Assembly (NCBI RefSeq): GCF_002001125.1
Contig: NZ_MUNV01000009.1
Location: 299,232-363,231 of the forward strand
Source: Rhodanobacter sp. B04
GTDB lineage: Bacteria; Pseudomonadota; Gammaproteobacteria; Xanthomonadales; Rhodanobacteraceae
Reading direction: 5' to 3'
DNA: 64,000 nucleotides
Shown here: one piece after another, positions 9,773-19,370 of the stretch
Position numbering within the stretch: the first letter of the stretch is position 1
How the letters are laid out: each line of letters starts with the position of its first letter
The notes under the pieces: model-generated
Told to the model about the DNA's origin: nothing
Databases searched by the model: none
The model's input: the letters and a program-made list of their open reading frames with translations, nothing else
Translations under genes and position numbers: made by a program

Positions 9773-9902
9773 GGATGGCCCGAATAGCTCATCATCCCAG
9801 CGAAAGCTAGGACCGAGTTCCCTTGCAAGACACGGAAGGCACTGAAGTCGCTGGATTCCAGCTTTCGCTGGAATGACGGGTAAAAAGTTATCCGGGCCAT
9901 CC
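9773..9902. repeat. REP-type palindrome pair after the galactose operon
   Basis: Two inverted copies of a short palindromic unit: catcccagcgaaagctagga near 9793-9812 and tccagctttcgctggaat near 9857-9874. They are enclosed by an outer 10-bp inverted repeat (GGATGGCCCG at 9773-9782, CGGGCCATCC at 9893-9902). The whole could fold into one stem of about 130 nt. The unit is a degenerate version of the perfect one at 19281-19360. It probably separates the operon from the next gene and may attenuate read-through or protect the 3' end. Confidence 0.8.
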
Positions 9903-9962
9903 TTTGTTTTCTTCGAACACTACGCTTTGTCATTTGCAACGCTCACCTGGGGAAAGCACACG

Positions 9963-11393
9963 ATGCCTACAACGCCAGCAGCAACGAATGAACCCGGCCT
10001 GCGTCGCGTGCTCGGCACCCGGGACCTGGTGCTGTTCAACATCGCGGCGATCGTCGCGTTGCGCTGGCTGTCGATGGCCGCCCAGGTCGGCCCTTCGAGC
10101 CTGGTGCTGTGGCTGATGGGACTCGTGGGCTTCTTCATTCCCCTGGCCCTGGCGGTACTCGAACTGAGTTCGCGCGTGCCCGGGCAGGGCGGCCTGTACC
10201 TGTGGTCGAAGACCGCGTTCGGCGATGTGCATGGCTTCATCGCCGGCTGGACGTACTGGGTCTCCAACCTGGTCTATTTCCCGTTCGCGCTGCTGTTCAG
10301 CGCCGGCATCTTTCTGCATGTCGGCGGTGGCCACTGGTTGGCCCATGCCGGCGATGGCGGCTACAACCTCGTCTACTGCCTGACGGTACTGTGGGCCGCG
10401 ACCGGTCTCGGCATCCTCGGCCTCGAACGCGCGAAGTGGCTGCAGAACATCGGCGGCATCGCGACCTGGTCGGCGGCGGCCCTCATCCTCGTTGCCGGCG
10501 CGCTGGCCGCTTACCGTTTCGGTGCGGCCACCGCGATCACCACGACCAACGTAATACCCGACTTCGGCAAGCTCGCGACCTTTTCCACCTTCGCGACGAT
10601 GGCCCTCGCCTTCCAGGGCCTCGAACTCGGGCTGATCCTCGGTGGCGAAATCAAGGACCCGCGCCGGCAGGTTCCGCGCGCCACGCTGATCTCCTGCGTG
10701 GTCATTGCAGCCATCTATATCGCCGGCACGGCATCCCTGCTGATCGCACTGCCGGCGTCGACGATCGACATCATCGCCGGCATCCCGCAGGCGCTGTCCG
10801 CGATCGGCGAACGGATCGGCCTGCCGATGTTCGGATCGCTGACCGCAGCACTGGTCACGGTCGGCACGATCGGCTCCATCTCCGCATGGGTCACGGGTAC
10901 GGCGCGCCTGCCCTTCGTGGTGGGTGTCGATCGCTACCTGCCCGCCGCGCTGGGACACCTGCATCCCAGGCATGGCACGCCCCATGTGGCCCTGATCACC
11001 CAGGGCGTCCTGACGTCGCTGGTGCTGGCAGCCGCGCTGTCCGGCTCCAGCATCCACGAGGCCTACATCATCCTGGTCGACATGACCGCCATCATGTCGC
11101 TGCTGCCGCTGCTGTACATCCTGCTGGCCTTTCCGCTGTTGCGCCGCCGCGCCGCCGGTCGCAACGAAGGCGTCAACCTGTCGCCCGGCGGCACCCTCGG
11201 CTGCTGGCTGGCCGGGCTGACCGGTTTCTCGGTGACCTTGCTGGCGATCGTCACCTCGATGATTCCGCCCGCCGACAGCAGCAACCCAAGCCTGTTTTTG
11301 CTCAAGGTGGTGGGAGGCTCGGCACTGCTGATCGGCATCGGGCTGCTGTTCTACCGGCATGGCCAACGGCAGGTCAGGAATCTCTCGCCCTGA
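9963..11393 (+). CDS. APC-superfamily amino-acid permease
   Basis: A 476-aa integral membrane protein with about 12 hydrophobic segments and an APC-superfamily N-terminus (RDLVLFNIAAIVALRW, then PGQGGLYLWSKTAFG between the first helices). The start at 9963 has GGGGAAAG about 10 nt upstream; the frame is open further upstream, but that part lies in the REP element. The substrate cannot be read from the sequence. It is monocistronic by position, flanked by the REP element and a convergent gene, and has no evident link to the galactose operon. Confidence 0.8.
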   Translation: MPTTPAATNEPGLRRVLGTRDLVLFNIAAIVALRWLSMAAQVGPSSLVLWLMGLVGFFIPLALAVLELSSRVPGQGGLYLWSKTAFGDVHGFIAGWTYWVSNLVYFPFALLFSAGIFLHVGGGHWLAHAGDGGYNLVYCLTVLWAATGLGILGLERAKWLQNIGGIATWSAAALILVAGALAAYRFGAATAITTTNVIPDFGKLATFSTFATMALAFQGLELGLILGGEIKDPRRQVPRATLISCVVIAAIYIAGTASLLIALPASTIDIIAGIPQALSAIGERIGLPMFGSLTAALVTVGTIGSISAWVTGTARLPFVVGVDRYLPAALGHLHPRHGTPHVALITQGVLTSLVLAAALSGSSIHEAYIILVDMTAIMSLLPLLYILLAFPLLRRRAAGRNEGVNLSPGGTLGCWLAGLTGFSVTLLAIVTSMIPPADSSNPSLFLLKVVGGSALLIGIGLLFYRHGQRQVRNLSP

Positions 11394-11645
11394 TCCTGCG
11401 CCTACACTTCAAGAACAGTGCGTATTGCCACTGGGCTGAGCATGCATTGCCATCGCAGCTGACCAAGCCGGCAGCAGAACCGATCTGCGTCGCTATCTCT
11501 GACCGGCGGCAGGCAGTCATTTGCTTGCGGTAGTCGGTTGCTTGTCCGCTCGATCCTTGCCTCATACCGGACAATCCGCGTCGCTACGATGCCTTGAGCG
11601 GCTCGCATGAATACCTGCAGCAGCGGATCAAGCTGATCCGAATCG

Positions 11646-12317
11646 TCAGGCCATCCAGAAAAAGACGGCCGTCATCCGTTTGGTCGCCGTTTCCTGTCCC
11701 CAGTAAGCCGTGGCGCTGTGGATCAGGTTGGCCTTGTAGATCAGCAACCGGTTGAAGCGATGGGCCACGCGCACGTCCTCGACAAACGCATTCGGCGGCA
11801 CGAAGCGATTGCCCAGCGCCTCGGCCAGGTTATGGTGCGGCGGCATCACGATGTTGCCGCCGAGCTGGCCACCGGGCATGCGCTGGCGGAAGAAACTGGT
11901 GCCGCACTGCTCCGGTACGTCGCGGTTGAGATACAGCACCGCGGCATAGCGACACAGATTCGTCGAGTCGGTGTGCGGCTTGGCGGCGCCTTCGAGCGAG
12001 CCGACCACTTGCACGCAGTTGTGGCTGAGTTTGCTGCCGGCCTCCGTCTGCTCGATCCAGACCCTCTTCGCGCCGGTCAGCTGGCACAGCTTCGCATCCA
12101 GCGCCGCCAGCTCGTCGTCGAGCAATGCAGGAATCGCGCGCATGCCCGGCCATACCTCGCCGGTGTAGGGATGGCCCAATTCCCAGTCGGTCTTGGCCAG
12201 GCAACGCGCGCGCACCTCATCGGCGTTCGACAAGGCGTCGTCCACCACCCAGTAATCGCGGCCTTCGACGGGTTTGCGATAAGGCAATGGACGCATCTGG
12301 GTCGGAAGCAGGGACAT
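11646..12317 (-). CDS. DUF6445-like putative 2OG-Fe(II) oxygenase
   Basis: A protein of about 223 aa with a jelly-roll oxygenase signature: HTD (HxD) in AKPHTDSTN, a distal histidine in NLIHSAT, and TKRMTAVFFW near the C-terminus placing an arginine where 2-oxoglutarate is bound. It resembles the DUF6445 proteins often found with TonB receptors and tryptophan halogenases in Xanthomonads, though none is adjacent here. The start is uncertain: ATG 12317 and 12296 are possible and neither has a good ribosome site, while an upstream ATG at 12404 would add an unconvincing basic and hydrophobic extension. Substrate unknown. Confidence 0.65.
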   Translation of the reverse strand: MSLLPTQMRPLPYRKPVEGRDYWVVDDALSNADEVRARCLAKTDWELGHPYTGEVWPGMRAIPALLDDELAALDAKLCQLTGAKRVWIEQTEAGSKLSHNCVQVVGSLEGAAKPHTDSTNLCRYAAVLYLNRDVPEQCGTSFFRQRMPGGQLGGNIVMPPHHNLAEALGNRFVPPNAFVEDVRVAHRFNRLLIYKANLIHSATAYWGQETATKRMTAVFFWMA

Positions 12318-12548
12318 GCTGATGAACGCCGGCGACAAATGAGCGGGTAACAGTAGCCGAAGCAAGCCGCCAAGATCGTGTCCCGACGAACGATCCAGCC
12401 GCATGACCGTTCACTTGCGGGAAAGGTCGAGGTCGCGACGCCTGGGGTGGTCGAGCTCGGCAAACCCATCCGCACAGTCCCGGGTACTGCCATTGAAATG
12501 ATTCGGCCGGCGGACCATCGACGCCAAAGCACCCAGTCTGGAAATGCA

Positions 12549-12571
12549 AAAGCCCCGTCGAAACGGGGCTT
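12549..12571 (-). terminator. Rho-independent terminator of ssb
   Basis: On the minus strand AAGCCCCGTT, TCG, then ACGGGGCTTTTGC forms a strong GC stem followed by a short U-run. It lies about 40 nt past the ssb stop and points the right way. Confidence 0.85.
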
Positions 12572-12609
12572 CCAGGATGTTTTCTTCACCACTCTTGCGG
12601 ATATGTTCC

Positions 12610-13116
12610 TCAGAACGGAATCTCGTCATCCGCGAAACCGCTGTCGGCTGGCGGTGGTGCCTGCCGCTGCTGGCTGCCGTAATCATCGCCACCGCGTGAC
12701 TGGCTGCCGCCCTGGCGCTGGCCACCGCCGCTGCTGCTCTGCGGACGCTCGCGCTGGCCGCCACCGCTGCCACCGCCCTCGTTGCCACCAAGCATCTGCA
12801 TCTCGCTGGCGATGATGTCGGTCGAGTAGCGCTCGATGCCGTCCTTGCCGGTGTACTTGTCGGTGCGCAGCGAACCTTCGATATAGACCTGGCGACCCTT
12901 CTTCAGGTAGTCGCCGGCGATCTCGGCAAGCCGGCCGAACAGCTTCACGCGGTGCCACTCGGTGCGCTCCTGCTTCTCGCCGCTCTGCTTGTCGGTCCAG
13001 GTTTCCGAGGTGGCCAGGTTGATCGTGGTGACTGCGGTGCCGCCGCCGGTATGGCGCATTTCCGGATCCGCGCCAAGGTTGCCGACCAGGATGACTTTGT
13101 TGATGCCGCGTGCCAT
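12610..13116 (-). CDS. ssb: Single-stranded DNA-binding protein
   Basis: A 168-aa SSB. The OB-fold domain (residues 1 to about 110) starts [18 protein letters not shown], followed by a Gly/Gln/Ser/Arg-rich linker and the acidic tip DDEIPF that recruits replication and repair partners. Length and order are standard for gammaproteobacterial SSB. It is transcribed alone, with a terminator just downstream. Confidence 0.97.
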   Translation of the reverse strand: MARGINKVILVGNLGADPEMRHTGGGTAVTTINLATSETWTDKQSGEKQERTEWHRVKLFGRLAEIAGDYLKKGRQVYIEGSLRTDKYTGKDGIERYSTDIIASEMQMLGGNEGGGSGGGQRERPQSSSGGGQRQGGSQSRGGDDYGSQQRQAPPPADSGFADDEIPF

Positions 13117-13135
13117 GGGAATGTCCTCTGTTGAG

Positions 13136-13166
13136 CCGGCCGTACGTCAGGGGTAGTTACGGCCGG
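13136..13166 (-). promoter_or_regulatory. Hairpin upstream of ssb
   Basis: Perfect 9-bp inverted repeat CCGGCCGTA / TACGGCCGG with a 13-nt loop, beginning 20 nt before the ssb ATG. If transcribed it would form a stable stem close to the ribosome site. Function unknown; it does not resemble a LexA box. Confidence 0.4.
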
Positions 13167-13321
13167 AGTGATGAATCTGGCTGGCTATCATAACCTCGGC
13201 GGCCTCTGAATCCATCTGCGGAGCCCCCGGCATGGCGTGGGCCTGCGCCGCCACCGGCCGTCTGCGCCGGAAGGCGGGCGCTCTGCCAGGATTCCGGCTG
13301 TCGGCGGCGGCCCGGGCCGGT

Positions 13322-14014
13322 TCAGGCTGCGATGAAGCGGTGGCCGACCCCCGGCTCGGTCTTCAGCCAGCGCGGATTGGCCGGGTCGTCGCCCAGTTTC
13401 TGGCGCAGCTTGCCGATCACGATGCGCAGGTACTGGCTGTCGCCGGTGTGGGTCGGCCCCCATACCTCGCGCAGCAACTGTTGCTGGGTGACCACGCGGC
13501 CGGCGTGGCGCAACAGCATCGCCAGCACCGCGAACTCCTTGCGGGTCAGCGCCAGCGGCGCGCCGTCCAGGCTCACTTCGCGACGGGCCAGATCGATGCT
13601 GAGCCGGCCATCGTCGTAGCGCGGCGGCACCTCCGGTTCACCCGGCCGGTTGCGCAGCAGCGCACGCAGCCGCGCCATCAGCTCCTGGATGCCGAACGGC
13701 TTGGTCATGTAGTCGTTGGCACCATGATCGAGCGCACGCACCTTCTCGCTCTCGGCATCGCGCACCGACAGCATCAGCACCGGCAGCTGGCTCCACTGGC
13801 GCAGCTCGGCCAGCACGGCATGGCCCTCCATGTCGGGCAGGCCGATATCGAGGATCACCAGATCCGGCGTGCGCGTGGCCGCCAGCGCCAATCCCTCGGT
13901 CGCCGTCGCCGCGAGCAGCACCTCGTAGCCTTCGGCGCGCAGGCCGATATCGAGGAAGCGGCGGATCTGCGCCTCGTCGTCGATCACCAGGATGCGCGGA
14001 GCGGCTGAAGTCAT
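13322..14014 (-). CDS. kdpE: Response regulator KdpE
   Basis: A 230-aa OmpR-family regulator. The receiver domain has the acidic pair D12/D13, phospho-acceptor D56 (LVILDIGLPD) and K105 (KPFG); the C-terminal winged helix includes LTRKEFAVLAMLLRHAG and ends HRFIAA. It is the last gene of the kdp operon, 10 nt after kdpD, and should activate the operon under K+ limitation or osmotic stress. Confidence 0.95.
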   Translation of the reverse strand: MTSAAPRILVIDDEAQIRRFLDIGLRAEGYEVLLAATATEGLALAATRTPDLVILDIGLPDMEGHAVLAELRQWSQLPVLMLSVRDAESEKVRALDHGANDYMTKPFGIQELMARLRALLRNRPGEPEVPPRYDDGRLSIDLARREVSLDGAPLALTRKEFAVLAMLLRHAGRVVTQQQLLREVWGPTHTGDSQYLRIVIGKLRQKLGDDPANPRWLKTEPGVGHRFIAA

Positions 14015-14024
14015 GGGGATGGCG

Positions 14025-16706
14025 TCATGCGTCGGTATCGGGCGGCGCCGGCAACGGCAGGCTGATGCGGATGGTGGTGCCGATGCCGTCGCCGGGCAAG
14101 GCCTCCACGCTGCCGCCGTGCGCGCCGATCATGCCGCGGCAGATCGCCAGGCCCAGCCCGGTGCCCTGCGGCGCACGGTCGCCGCGCGATACCGAATAGA
14201 ACATGTCGAAGATGCGTGCCCGCTCGTCTTCCGGTATGCCGGGGCCACGGTCGCTGACATCGATCAGCAGGCGTTCGCCGGTGCTGTGCACGCTGACCCG
14301 CACCGGCTCGTCGGGTGGCGAGAAGCGCGCGGCGTTCTCCAGGATGTTGAACAGCGCTTGTTCGATCAGCGCGGGATGCACATAGAGCAGCACCGTCTCC
14401 GGCGGTGTCATCGTCTCCACGCGCAGCTCCGGGAACAGCTTGCGCAGGCGCGTCACGGCGGCGGCCACGATCTCGGCGCTGTCGGTCCAGTCGCGGTTGA
14501 GCTTCAGCGTGCCGTGGCCGAGCCGGGTCATGTCGAGCAGGTTCTGGATGTAGCGATCCAGCCGCTGACCCTCGCCGAGGATCGCCTGCAGCAATTCGCG
14601 GCGCTCCTCCTGCGGCAGTTTCTCCTCGTAGCTGATCAGGGTGCCGGCGGCACCGATCATCGAGGCCAGCGGCGAGCGCAGGTCGTGCGACACCGACGAC
14701 AGCAGTGCGTTGCGCAGGCGCTCGGTCTCGCCCTGCACGCGCGCGCCTTCGAGTTCATCGGAAAGCCGCGCACGCTCCAGCGCCTGGCCGATGTCCTGGG
14801 TCATCGCCAAAGCGAGGCTGCGCTGGTCGGGATCCGGCTCGCGCAGCGCCGGATCGAAGCGCAGCGCCACTGCGCCCAGCGGCCGGCTCTCGCTACCCAG
14901 CGGCAGCACCCAGCACGGCGCGCCGTTCAAGGTATCGGTGTAACGCCCGGCCTGCTCGCCATGGCGGTCGCTCCAGTCGGCCGCAGCCAGATCCTGGGCC
15001 AGCAACGCTCGCTCCACGGGCACGCTCGCCACCACGCGCAACACCTGCTCCGCATCGCGGGCGAGGATCGCCGCATCACAACGCAATGCATGCGCCAGCG
15101 CCTTGCTGCCGACGTCGCGGATGCCACCGGCGTCGGTGCTGGCGGTCAGTTGCTGGCCCAAGGTGAGCAGTGCGCGCGCCTGCACGTGCGCGCCGCGCAA
15201 GGATTCCACCTGGCTGGCCAGTCGCGTGGCGAGACGGCTGCACACCAGCGCCGCCACCAGGAACAGCGTCACTGCCAGCACGTCGTCGAAGTTGGAGATC
15301 GCCAGGGTGTAGCGCGGCGGTGCGAAGAAGAAGTTGTAACCGAGGAAACACAGGATCGCCGTATAGACGGCCACCGCCATGCGCGTGCGCACCGCCACCA
15401 CCAGCACCGCGGTGAGGAAGATCAACGACAGGTTCGCCACCGACAGGTAACGGTCGGCGATGAAGGCCAGCCCGAACGCGACCAGGATGGTGAGTGTGGC
15501 GTAGATGTATTCGCTGCGCGAACCGCGCGCGGACGGCAGGCGCATCCGGCGGCGTGCCTTCGCCCGCTCGCTCGGCGTGGCGATGATGGTCAGTTCCAGG
15601 TGCGCGCCGCGGCGCAGCAGCAACTGGGTCAGTGAACGACCCAGCATGCGCGCCACCAGCCGTTCGCGGGTGCGGCCGAGGATGATCTGGCCGACGCCCT
15701 CGCGATCGGCGTGCGCCAGCAGTTCGTCGGCGATCGCGTGGCCGCGCAGGATGATCGCCTCGCCGCCGAGCCGGCGGGTCAGCCGCATCGCCGCATCCAG
15801 CCGCTCGCGCCGTGCGGGGTCCAGCCGGGCGCCGGTATCGACGAAGGCGACGCTCCACGGTGCACCGCGGCGCTCGGCGATGCGCCTTGCCACGCGCACC
15901 AGGTACTCGCTCTGGCCGTGGCCGTCGATCGCCGCCAGCACGCGCCGGCGTACCGTCATCGCGCTGCCGCGCGCCAACATGTGCTCGCGCAGGTCGCTGT
16001 CGACGTGGCCTGCGATGGTGTCCAGCGCCAGTTCGCGCAAGGCGGCCAGATTGGTCGGCGAGAAGAACGCGTCGAGCGCGGCGGCAGCCGTCTCCGGTAC
16101 ATACACCTTGCCTTGCTTGAGCCGGCCGATCAGCTCGCGCGGCGGCAGGTCGACCAGCACGATGTCGCGCGCATGGTCGAGGAAGGCGTCCGGCACCGTC
16201 TCGCGTACGGTGATGCCGGTGATGCGCCGCACCTGGTCGTTGAGGCTTTCCAGGTGCTGCACGTTCAGCGCTGTGTACACCTCGATGCCGGCATCGAGCA
16301 ACTCGGCGATGTCCTGCCAGCGCCGCTCGTGGCGCCCCCCGGGCAGGTTGTGGTGCGCCAATTCATCGACCAGCAGCACCGCCGGCTTGCGCGCCAGCGC
16401 CGCATCCAGATCGAACTCGGTGAAATCGCGCTCGCTGCCGTCGGACGACTTGTAACGCACGGGGCGGCGCGGCAACACCTCCATGCCTTCCAGCAGGGCC
16501 GCGGTTTCGGCGCGGCCATGCGTTTCGACCACGCCGACCACCACGTCCACGCCCTGCCGCTTCAATTCGCGCGCGGCGGACAGCATCGCGTAGGTCTTGC
16601 CGACGCCGGGCGCGGCGCCGAGAAAGATCTTCAGCCGATGGGTGCGCTCGTCGTGCTCGGTACTCAACAGGGCATCGGCACGTGCTTCGCGGGAAGGTTC
16701 GGTCAT
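14025..16706 (-). CDS. kdpD: Sensor histidine kinase KdpD
   Basis: An 893-aa membrane sensor. The N-terminal KdpD domain has Walker A GAAPGVGKT at 30-38 and Walker B LLVDELAH; a universal-stress-like domain spans roughly 240-370. Four membrane helices lie near 400-500, followed by a GAF-like region, the dimerisation domain with phospho-histidine H674 (SVSHDLRSP) and a HATPase domain with N (ILENAARFS), DRGPGIP and GTGLGLAI boxes. The organisation and the histidine position match E. coli KdpD. Between kdpC and kdpD lies a repeat element (16744-16885), so kdpDE may be partly uncoupled from the pump genes. Confidence 0.97.
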   Translation of the reverse strand: MTEPSREARADALLSTEHDERTHRLKIFLGAAPGVGKTYAMLSAARELKRQGVDVVVGVVETHGRAETAALLEGMEVLPRRPVRYKSSDGSERDFTEFDLDAALARKPAVLLVDELAHHNLPGGRHERRWQDIAELLDAGIEVYTALNVQHLESLNDQVRRITGITVRETVPDAFLDHARDIVLVDLPPRELIGRLKQGKVYVPETAAAALDAFFSPTNLAALRELALDTIAGHVDSDLREHMLARGSAMTVRRRVLAAIDGHGQSEYLVRVARRIAERRGAPWSVAFVDTGARLDPARRERLDAAMRLTRRLGGEAIILRGHAIADELLAHADREGVGQIILGRTRERLVARMLGRSLTQLLLRRGAHLELTIIATPSERAKARRRMRLPSARGSRSEYIYATLTILVAFGLAFIADRYLSVANLSLIFLTAVLVVAVRTRMAVAVYTAILCFLGYNFFFAPPRYTLAISNFDDVLAVTLFLVAALVCSRLATRLASQVESLRGAHVQARALLTLGQQLTASTDAGGIRDVGSKALAHALRCDAAILARDAEQVLRVVASVPVERALLAQDLAAADWSDRHGEQAGRYTDTLNGAPCWVLPLGSESRPLGAVALRFDPALREPDPDQRSLALAMTQDIGQALERARLSDELEGARVQGETERLRNALLSSVSHDLRSPLASMIGAAGTLISYEEKLPQEERRELLQAILGEGQRLDRYIQNLLDMTRLGHGTLKLNRDWTDSAEIVAAAVTRLRKLFPELRVETMTPPETVLLYVHPALIEQALFNILENAARFSPPDEPVRVSVHSTGERLLIDVSDRGPGIPEDERARIFDMFYSVSRGDRAPQGTGLGLAICRGMIGAHGGSVEALPGDGIGTTIRISLPLPAPPDTDA

Positions 16707-16743
16707 AGGTGTCCCATCTTCGCCGGTTTGCGAGCGATTGGCT

Positions 16744-16885
16744 CCCTCTCCCTTCAGGGAGAGGGGTGGGGAGAGGGGCCGGAGCTTGCGCCATTCTCAC
16801 ATCGGAGCCGGCTTTGGATCAGCATCGGCGCGAGCACCCGCCCCTCATCCGCCCTCCGGGCACCTTCTCCCCAAAGGGGAGAAGG
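16744..16885. repeat. Interspersed double-hairpin repeat between kdpC and kdpD
   Basis: Two different hairpins: CCCTCTCCC-ttca-GGGAGAGGG at 16744-16765 and CCTTCTCCCC-aaa-GGGGAGAAGG at 16863-16885, linked by text with cgcccctcatccgccctccgggcacc. This is the common 'ccctctcccttcagggagagggg ... cccctcatccg' type of intergenic element of Xanthomonads and their relatives. It is non-coding and sits within the kdp transcript. Confidence 0.8.
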
Positions 16886-16890
16886 GCTCC

Positions 16891-17466
16891 CTAACGTTGC
16901 GGTGCATCCAGCGCCAGGTTGAGCTGCAGCACGTTGACCCGCGGCTCGCCGAACACGCCGAGCTGGCGCCCGCTGGTGTACTCGTCCACCAGCGCCTGCA
17001 CCTGCGTGGTGCCGAGCCCGCGCGCCTTCGCCACCCGCGCCAGCTGGTACTGCGCCGCCGCCGGGCTGATCTCCGGATCGAGACCGCTGGCCGAGGCGGT
17101 GACCAGGTCCACCGGCACCGGCGCGGTGTTGCCCGGATCGGCGGCACGCAACGCGGCGATGCGCTGCTTCACCGCATCCGTCAGCGCCGGGTTGGTCGGG
17201 CCCAGGTTCGAGCCACCGGAGTTGACGCCGTTGTCCGCCTGCGGCGTGGTCGCCGACGGCCGGCCCCAGAAGTACTTCGGGTCGGTGAACGACTGGCCGA
17301 TAAGCACGGAACCGATCGGCTTGCCATCCTTCACGATCAGGCTGCCGTTGGCCTGCCGCGGAAAGACCAGCTGGGCCAGCCCGGTGGCCACCAGCGGATA
17401 AAGCACGCCGGTGATCGCGGTCATCAACAACAGCAGCATTGCGGCATTGCGCAAGAGCCTGGTCAT
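16891..17466 (-). CDS. kdpC: K+-transporting ATPase subunit KdpC
   Basis: A 191-aa KdpC: one N-terminal membrane helix ([22 protein letters not shown]), then the periplasmic domain with VGS-type motif (GSVLIGQSF), [18 protein letters not shown] and the C-terminal [10 protein letters not shown]. Two starts are 6 nt apart. ATG 17466 is chosen because GAGG sits 8 nt before it and only 2 nt before ATG 17472. It follows the porin-like gene by about 10 nt, where in most bacteria it would follow kdpB directly. Confidence 0.95.
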   Translation of the reverse strand: MTRLLRNAAMLLLLMTAITGVLYPLVATGLAQLVFPRQANGSLIVKDGKPIGSVLIGQSFTDPKYFWGRPSATTPQADNGVNSGGSNLGPTNPALTDAVKQRIAALRAADPGNTAPVPVDLVTASASGLDPEISPAAAQYQLARVAKARGLGTTQVQALVDEYTSGRQLGVFGEPRVNVLQLNLALDAPQR

Positions 17467-17476
17467 GGTCATCGCC

Positions 17477-18964
17477 TCAGTAGTGCAGGATCGCGTCGAT
17501 CAGCGCGGTCACCTGGTGGTATTTCGTGCCGCCGTCATAGGCCGGGAAATCATAGGCGCGCTCGTAGCGCAGCTCCGGACGGATCTCCAGGTCCTGCGAC
17601 ACCCAGTGCGTCATGCCGATCGTGTGGCTGGAATAGCGCGTGGCGAAGCCGGTGCGCTGGCCCTGCACGTCGTTGTAGAACTCGTTGCGGATCGACAGCA
17701 TGTTGGTCGGGTTCAACTCGATGTTGAAGTAGTTGACGATGCCGTAGGCCGGGTTGTTGCCGGCCGGAAAATTCGGCGCTTGGCCCAGCGGATAACCCGG
17801 CACGCCGAGCGGCGCACCCTGCTGGTCGCGCACGTAGATGTGATAGACCTCGGTCAGCATGTGCACGCTGCGCGTGAAGCGGTGGCCCCAGGTCAGCACG
17901 AATTCCTGCAGGTTGTTGTAGGTCTGCTTCGACTTGTTCCAGGACTCCACGCAGGGGTACAGCATGTCGTTGTTCGACGCGGATACCCAGCGCACGCAGG
18001 CCTGCGCGCTCAGCGTGCCGGAGCTGTTCCAGAACGCCGAGTCGTCGCCGCTGTGCACGCCCAGCTGCACCGTCCACTGGTCGTTGAGCTTGGTCGTGGT
18101 GATGATGCCGGTGTTGGTATAGGCATCCACCGTGTACAGAATGGAGTGGGTCAGCAGGTAGTTCTCGGGGGCGAACTGCGCCTCGATGTCGGGGATCGAC
18201 AGATAGCGGCCTGCGGTGATCTGCATGCCCTGCGCCACCCAGGGGATGTACAGGTCGACGTACCAGATCATCGGGTCGTCGCCGTAGGCCTTGCCCGGCA
18301 ACTGCTGGGTGTTCGGGTTGTTCAGCAGCTGGTTGCTGAAGACGCCCTTCATGGTGGTGTAGTGGTAGTCGTAGCCGTACAGGTTGTCGAAGTGGAAGCC
18401 CCAGTCGAGGTGATCGGTCTGCACGGTATCCGGCAGCCGTTCCACCCGGAACAGGAACTGGTCGAACTCGACACGATTCGGCCGCGTCGCATAGGACAAC
18501 GGGTAGTTGGTGAAGCCCGACGAACTGAAGTTGGCCGAGGGATTGATCCAGCCATACGTCTCGATCCGGTTGGCCTGCATCCACTGGCCCAGCCTGGTAC
18601 AGGCCAACGCCTTTTCCAGCGGGTACTGCGAATTCTCGTTCGGTACGCCGATGGCATTGTCGACGCCGCCGAGCTGCCATTCGGACGACGGGAACGGCGC
18701 CGAATCGAACGGCGAGTCCAGCGCGCGGCGCTTCGGCGCCGGCGCGTTCGGATCCGCCGGCTGCGCGTCTTCGCGATAGGCCGCCGCGAGGCGCGACAGA
18801 AACCCGCTGGAGCAGTCGCTGCTCGTCGCCACCGGTGCCGTGGATACGGTCGTGTCCTTGTCGGCCGAAACCGGCGACGCGGCGACATCCGCGCCCGCCT
18901 GTGCCTGCCCGGCTGCAGCAAGCATCAGCATCAAGGCAAGCGATGCAACTTTCTTGTGTGACAT
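17477..18964 (-). CDS. Outer-membrane beta-barrel protein (BBP2/OmpL-like porin) inside the kdp operon
   Basis: A 495-aa protein with a Sec signal ([23 protein letters not shown]) and many alternating aromatic strands typical of a beta-barrel. It ends in ALIDAILHY, with the terminal aromatic residue expected for BAM-dependent insertion. It resembles the putative beta-barrel porin-2 (OmpL-like) family. ATG 18964 has AGGGAAAG close upstream, better than the ATG at 18991. It lies between kdpB and kdpC, about 10 nt from kdpC, so it should be co-induced with the pump. A role in passing K+ or another cation through the outer membrane is inferred from position only. Confidence 0.8.
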   Translation of the reverse strand: MSHKKVASLALMLMLAAAGQAQAGADVAASPVSADKDTTVSTAPVATSSDCSSGFLSRLAAAYREDAQPADPNAPAPKRRALDSPFDSAPFPSSEWQLGGVDNAIGVPNENSQYPLEKALACTRLGQWMQANRIETYGWINPSANFSSSGFTNYPLSYATRPNRVEFDQFLFRVERLPDTVQTDHLDWGFHFDNLYGYDYHYTTMKGVFSNQLLNNPNTQQLPGKAYGDDPMIWYVDLYIPWVAQGMQITAGRYLSIPDIEAQFAPENYLLTHSILYTVDAYTNTGIITTTKLNDQWTVQLGVHSGDDSAFWNSSGTLSAQACVRWVSASNNDMLYPCVESWNKSKQTYNNLQEFVLTWGHRFTRSVHMLTEVYHIYVRDQQGAPLGVPGYPLGQAPNFPAGNNPAYGIVNYFNIELNPTNMLSIRNEFYNDVQGQRTGFATRYSSHTIGMTHWVSQDLEIRPELRYERAYDFPAYDGGTKYHQVTALIDAILHY

Positions 18965-19053
18965 GTCTTTCCCTGCAACTTCGGCCCGCAACGGCCGTCT
19001 TTTCTATAGTGGATGGATATTCGTGGGTTGCCGCCGCGTGACGCCCGCGGGTA

Positions 19054-19257
19054 TCAGATGCCGGCGTAACCGCCGAGTACGTAGTCGTCCTGCTCGCTGC
19101 GCGGGGCCTGGTCCGCGGCCACGGTGGGCAGTTCGCTGCGCGACCGCAGTGGCAGCGCGATCACCACGTCGCAGTCGGAGTCGTTGGCCGACAGGCGCAG
19201 CTCCATGTCGGGATGGGTGTCGTCGGGAAGGGATACCGAAAGTTTCAGCGTTTGCAT
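19054..19257 (-). CDS. Small uncharacterised protein in the kdp operon (67 aa)
   Basis: I do not recognise this gene. It encodes 67 aa starting MQTLKLSVSLPDD and ending DDYVLGGYAGI. It is mildly acidic with no signal peptide or membrane helix and has one cysteine (C29 in SDCDVV). GGAG sits 8-9 nt before the ATG, which supports translation. It lies between kdpB and the porin-like gene, in the same direction, separated from kdpB by a perfect REP palindrome. Regulation of the pump or a chance ORF are both possible. Confidence 0.5.
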   Translation of the reverse strand: MQTLKLSVSLPDDTHPDMELRLSANDSDCDVVIALPLRSRSELPTVAADQAPRSEQDDYVLGGYAGI

Positions 19258-19280
19258 GACATAACTCCATGGAAGGAAGT

Positions 19281-19360
19281 CGTCATCCCAGCGAAGGCTG
19301 GGATCCAGCGACTTGCAAGCAAGCGACTGACACTGGGTCCCAGCCTTCGCTGGGATGACG
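19281..19360. repeat. Perfect REP palindrome pair inside the kdp operon
   Basis: A perfect 23-bp inverted repeat: arms at 19281-19303 (cgtcatcccagcgaaggctg, then gga) and 19338-19360. Each arm is itself a small palindrome around cgaagg. It stands between kdpB and the 67-aa gene. It is the best-preserved member of the family also seen at 9773-9902 and near 61371-61400. In a transcript it would be a strong hairpin that could protect the upstream kdpFAB message. Confidence 0.9.
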
Positions 19361-19370
19361 GGCAAAAGCT

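Noticed and set aside
9791..9880. Repeats as a possible CRISPR array
   Set aside because: Only two inverted units with no regular spacers; they belong to the REP family.
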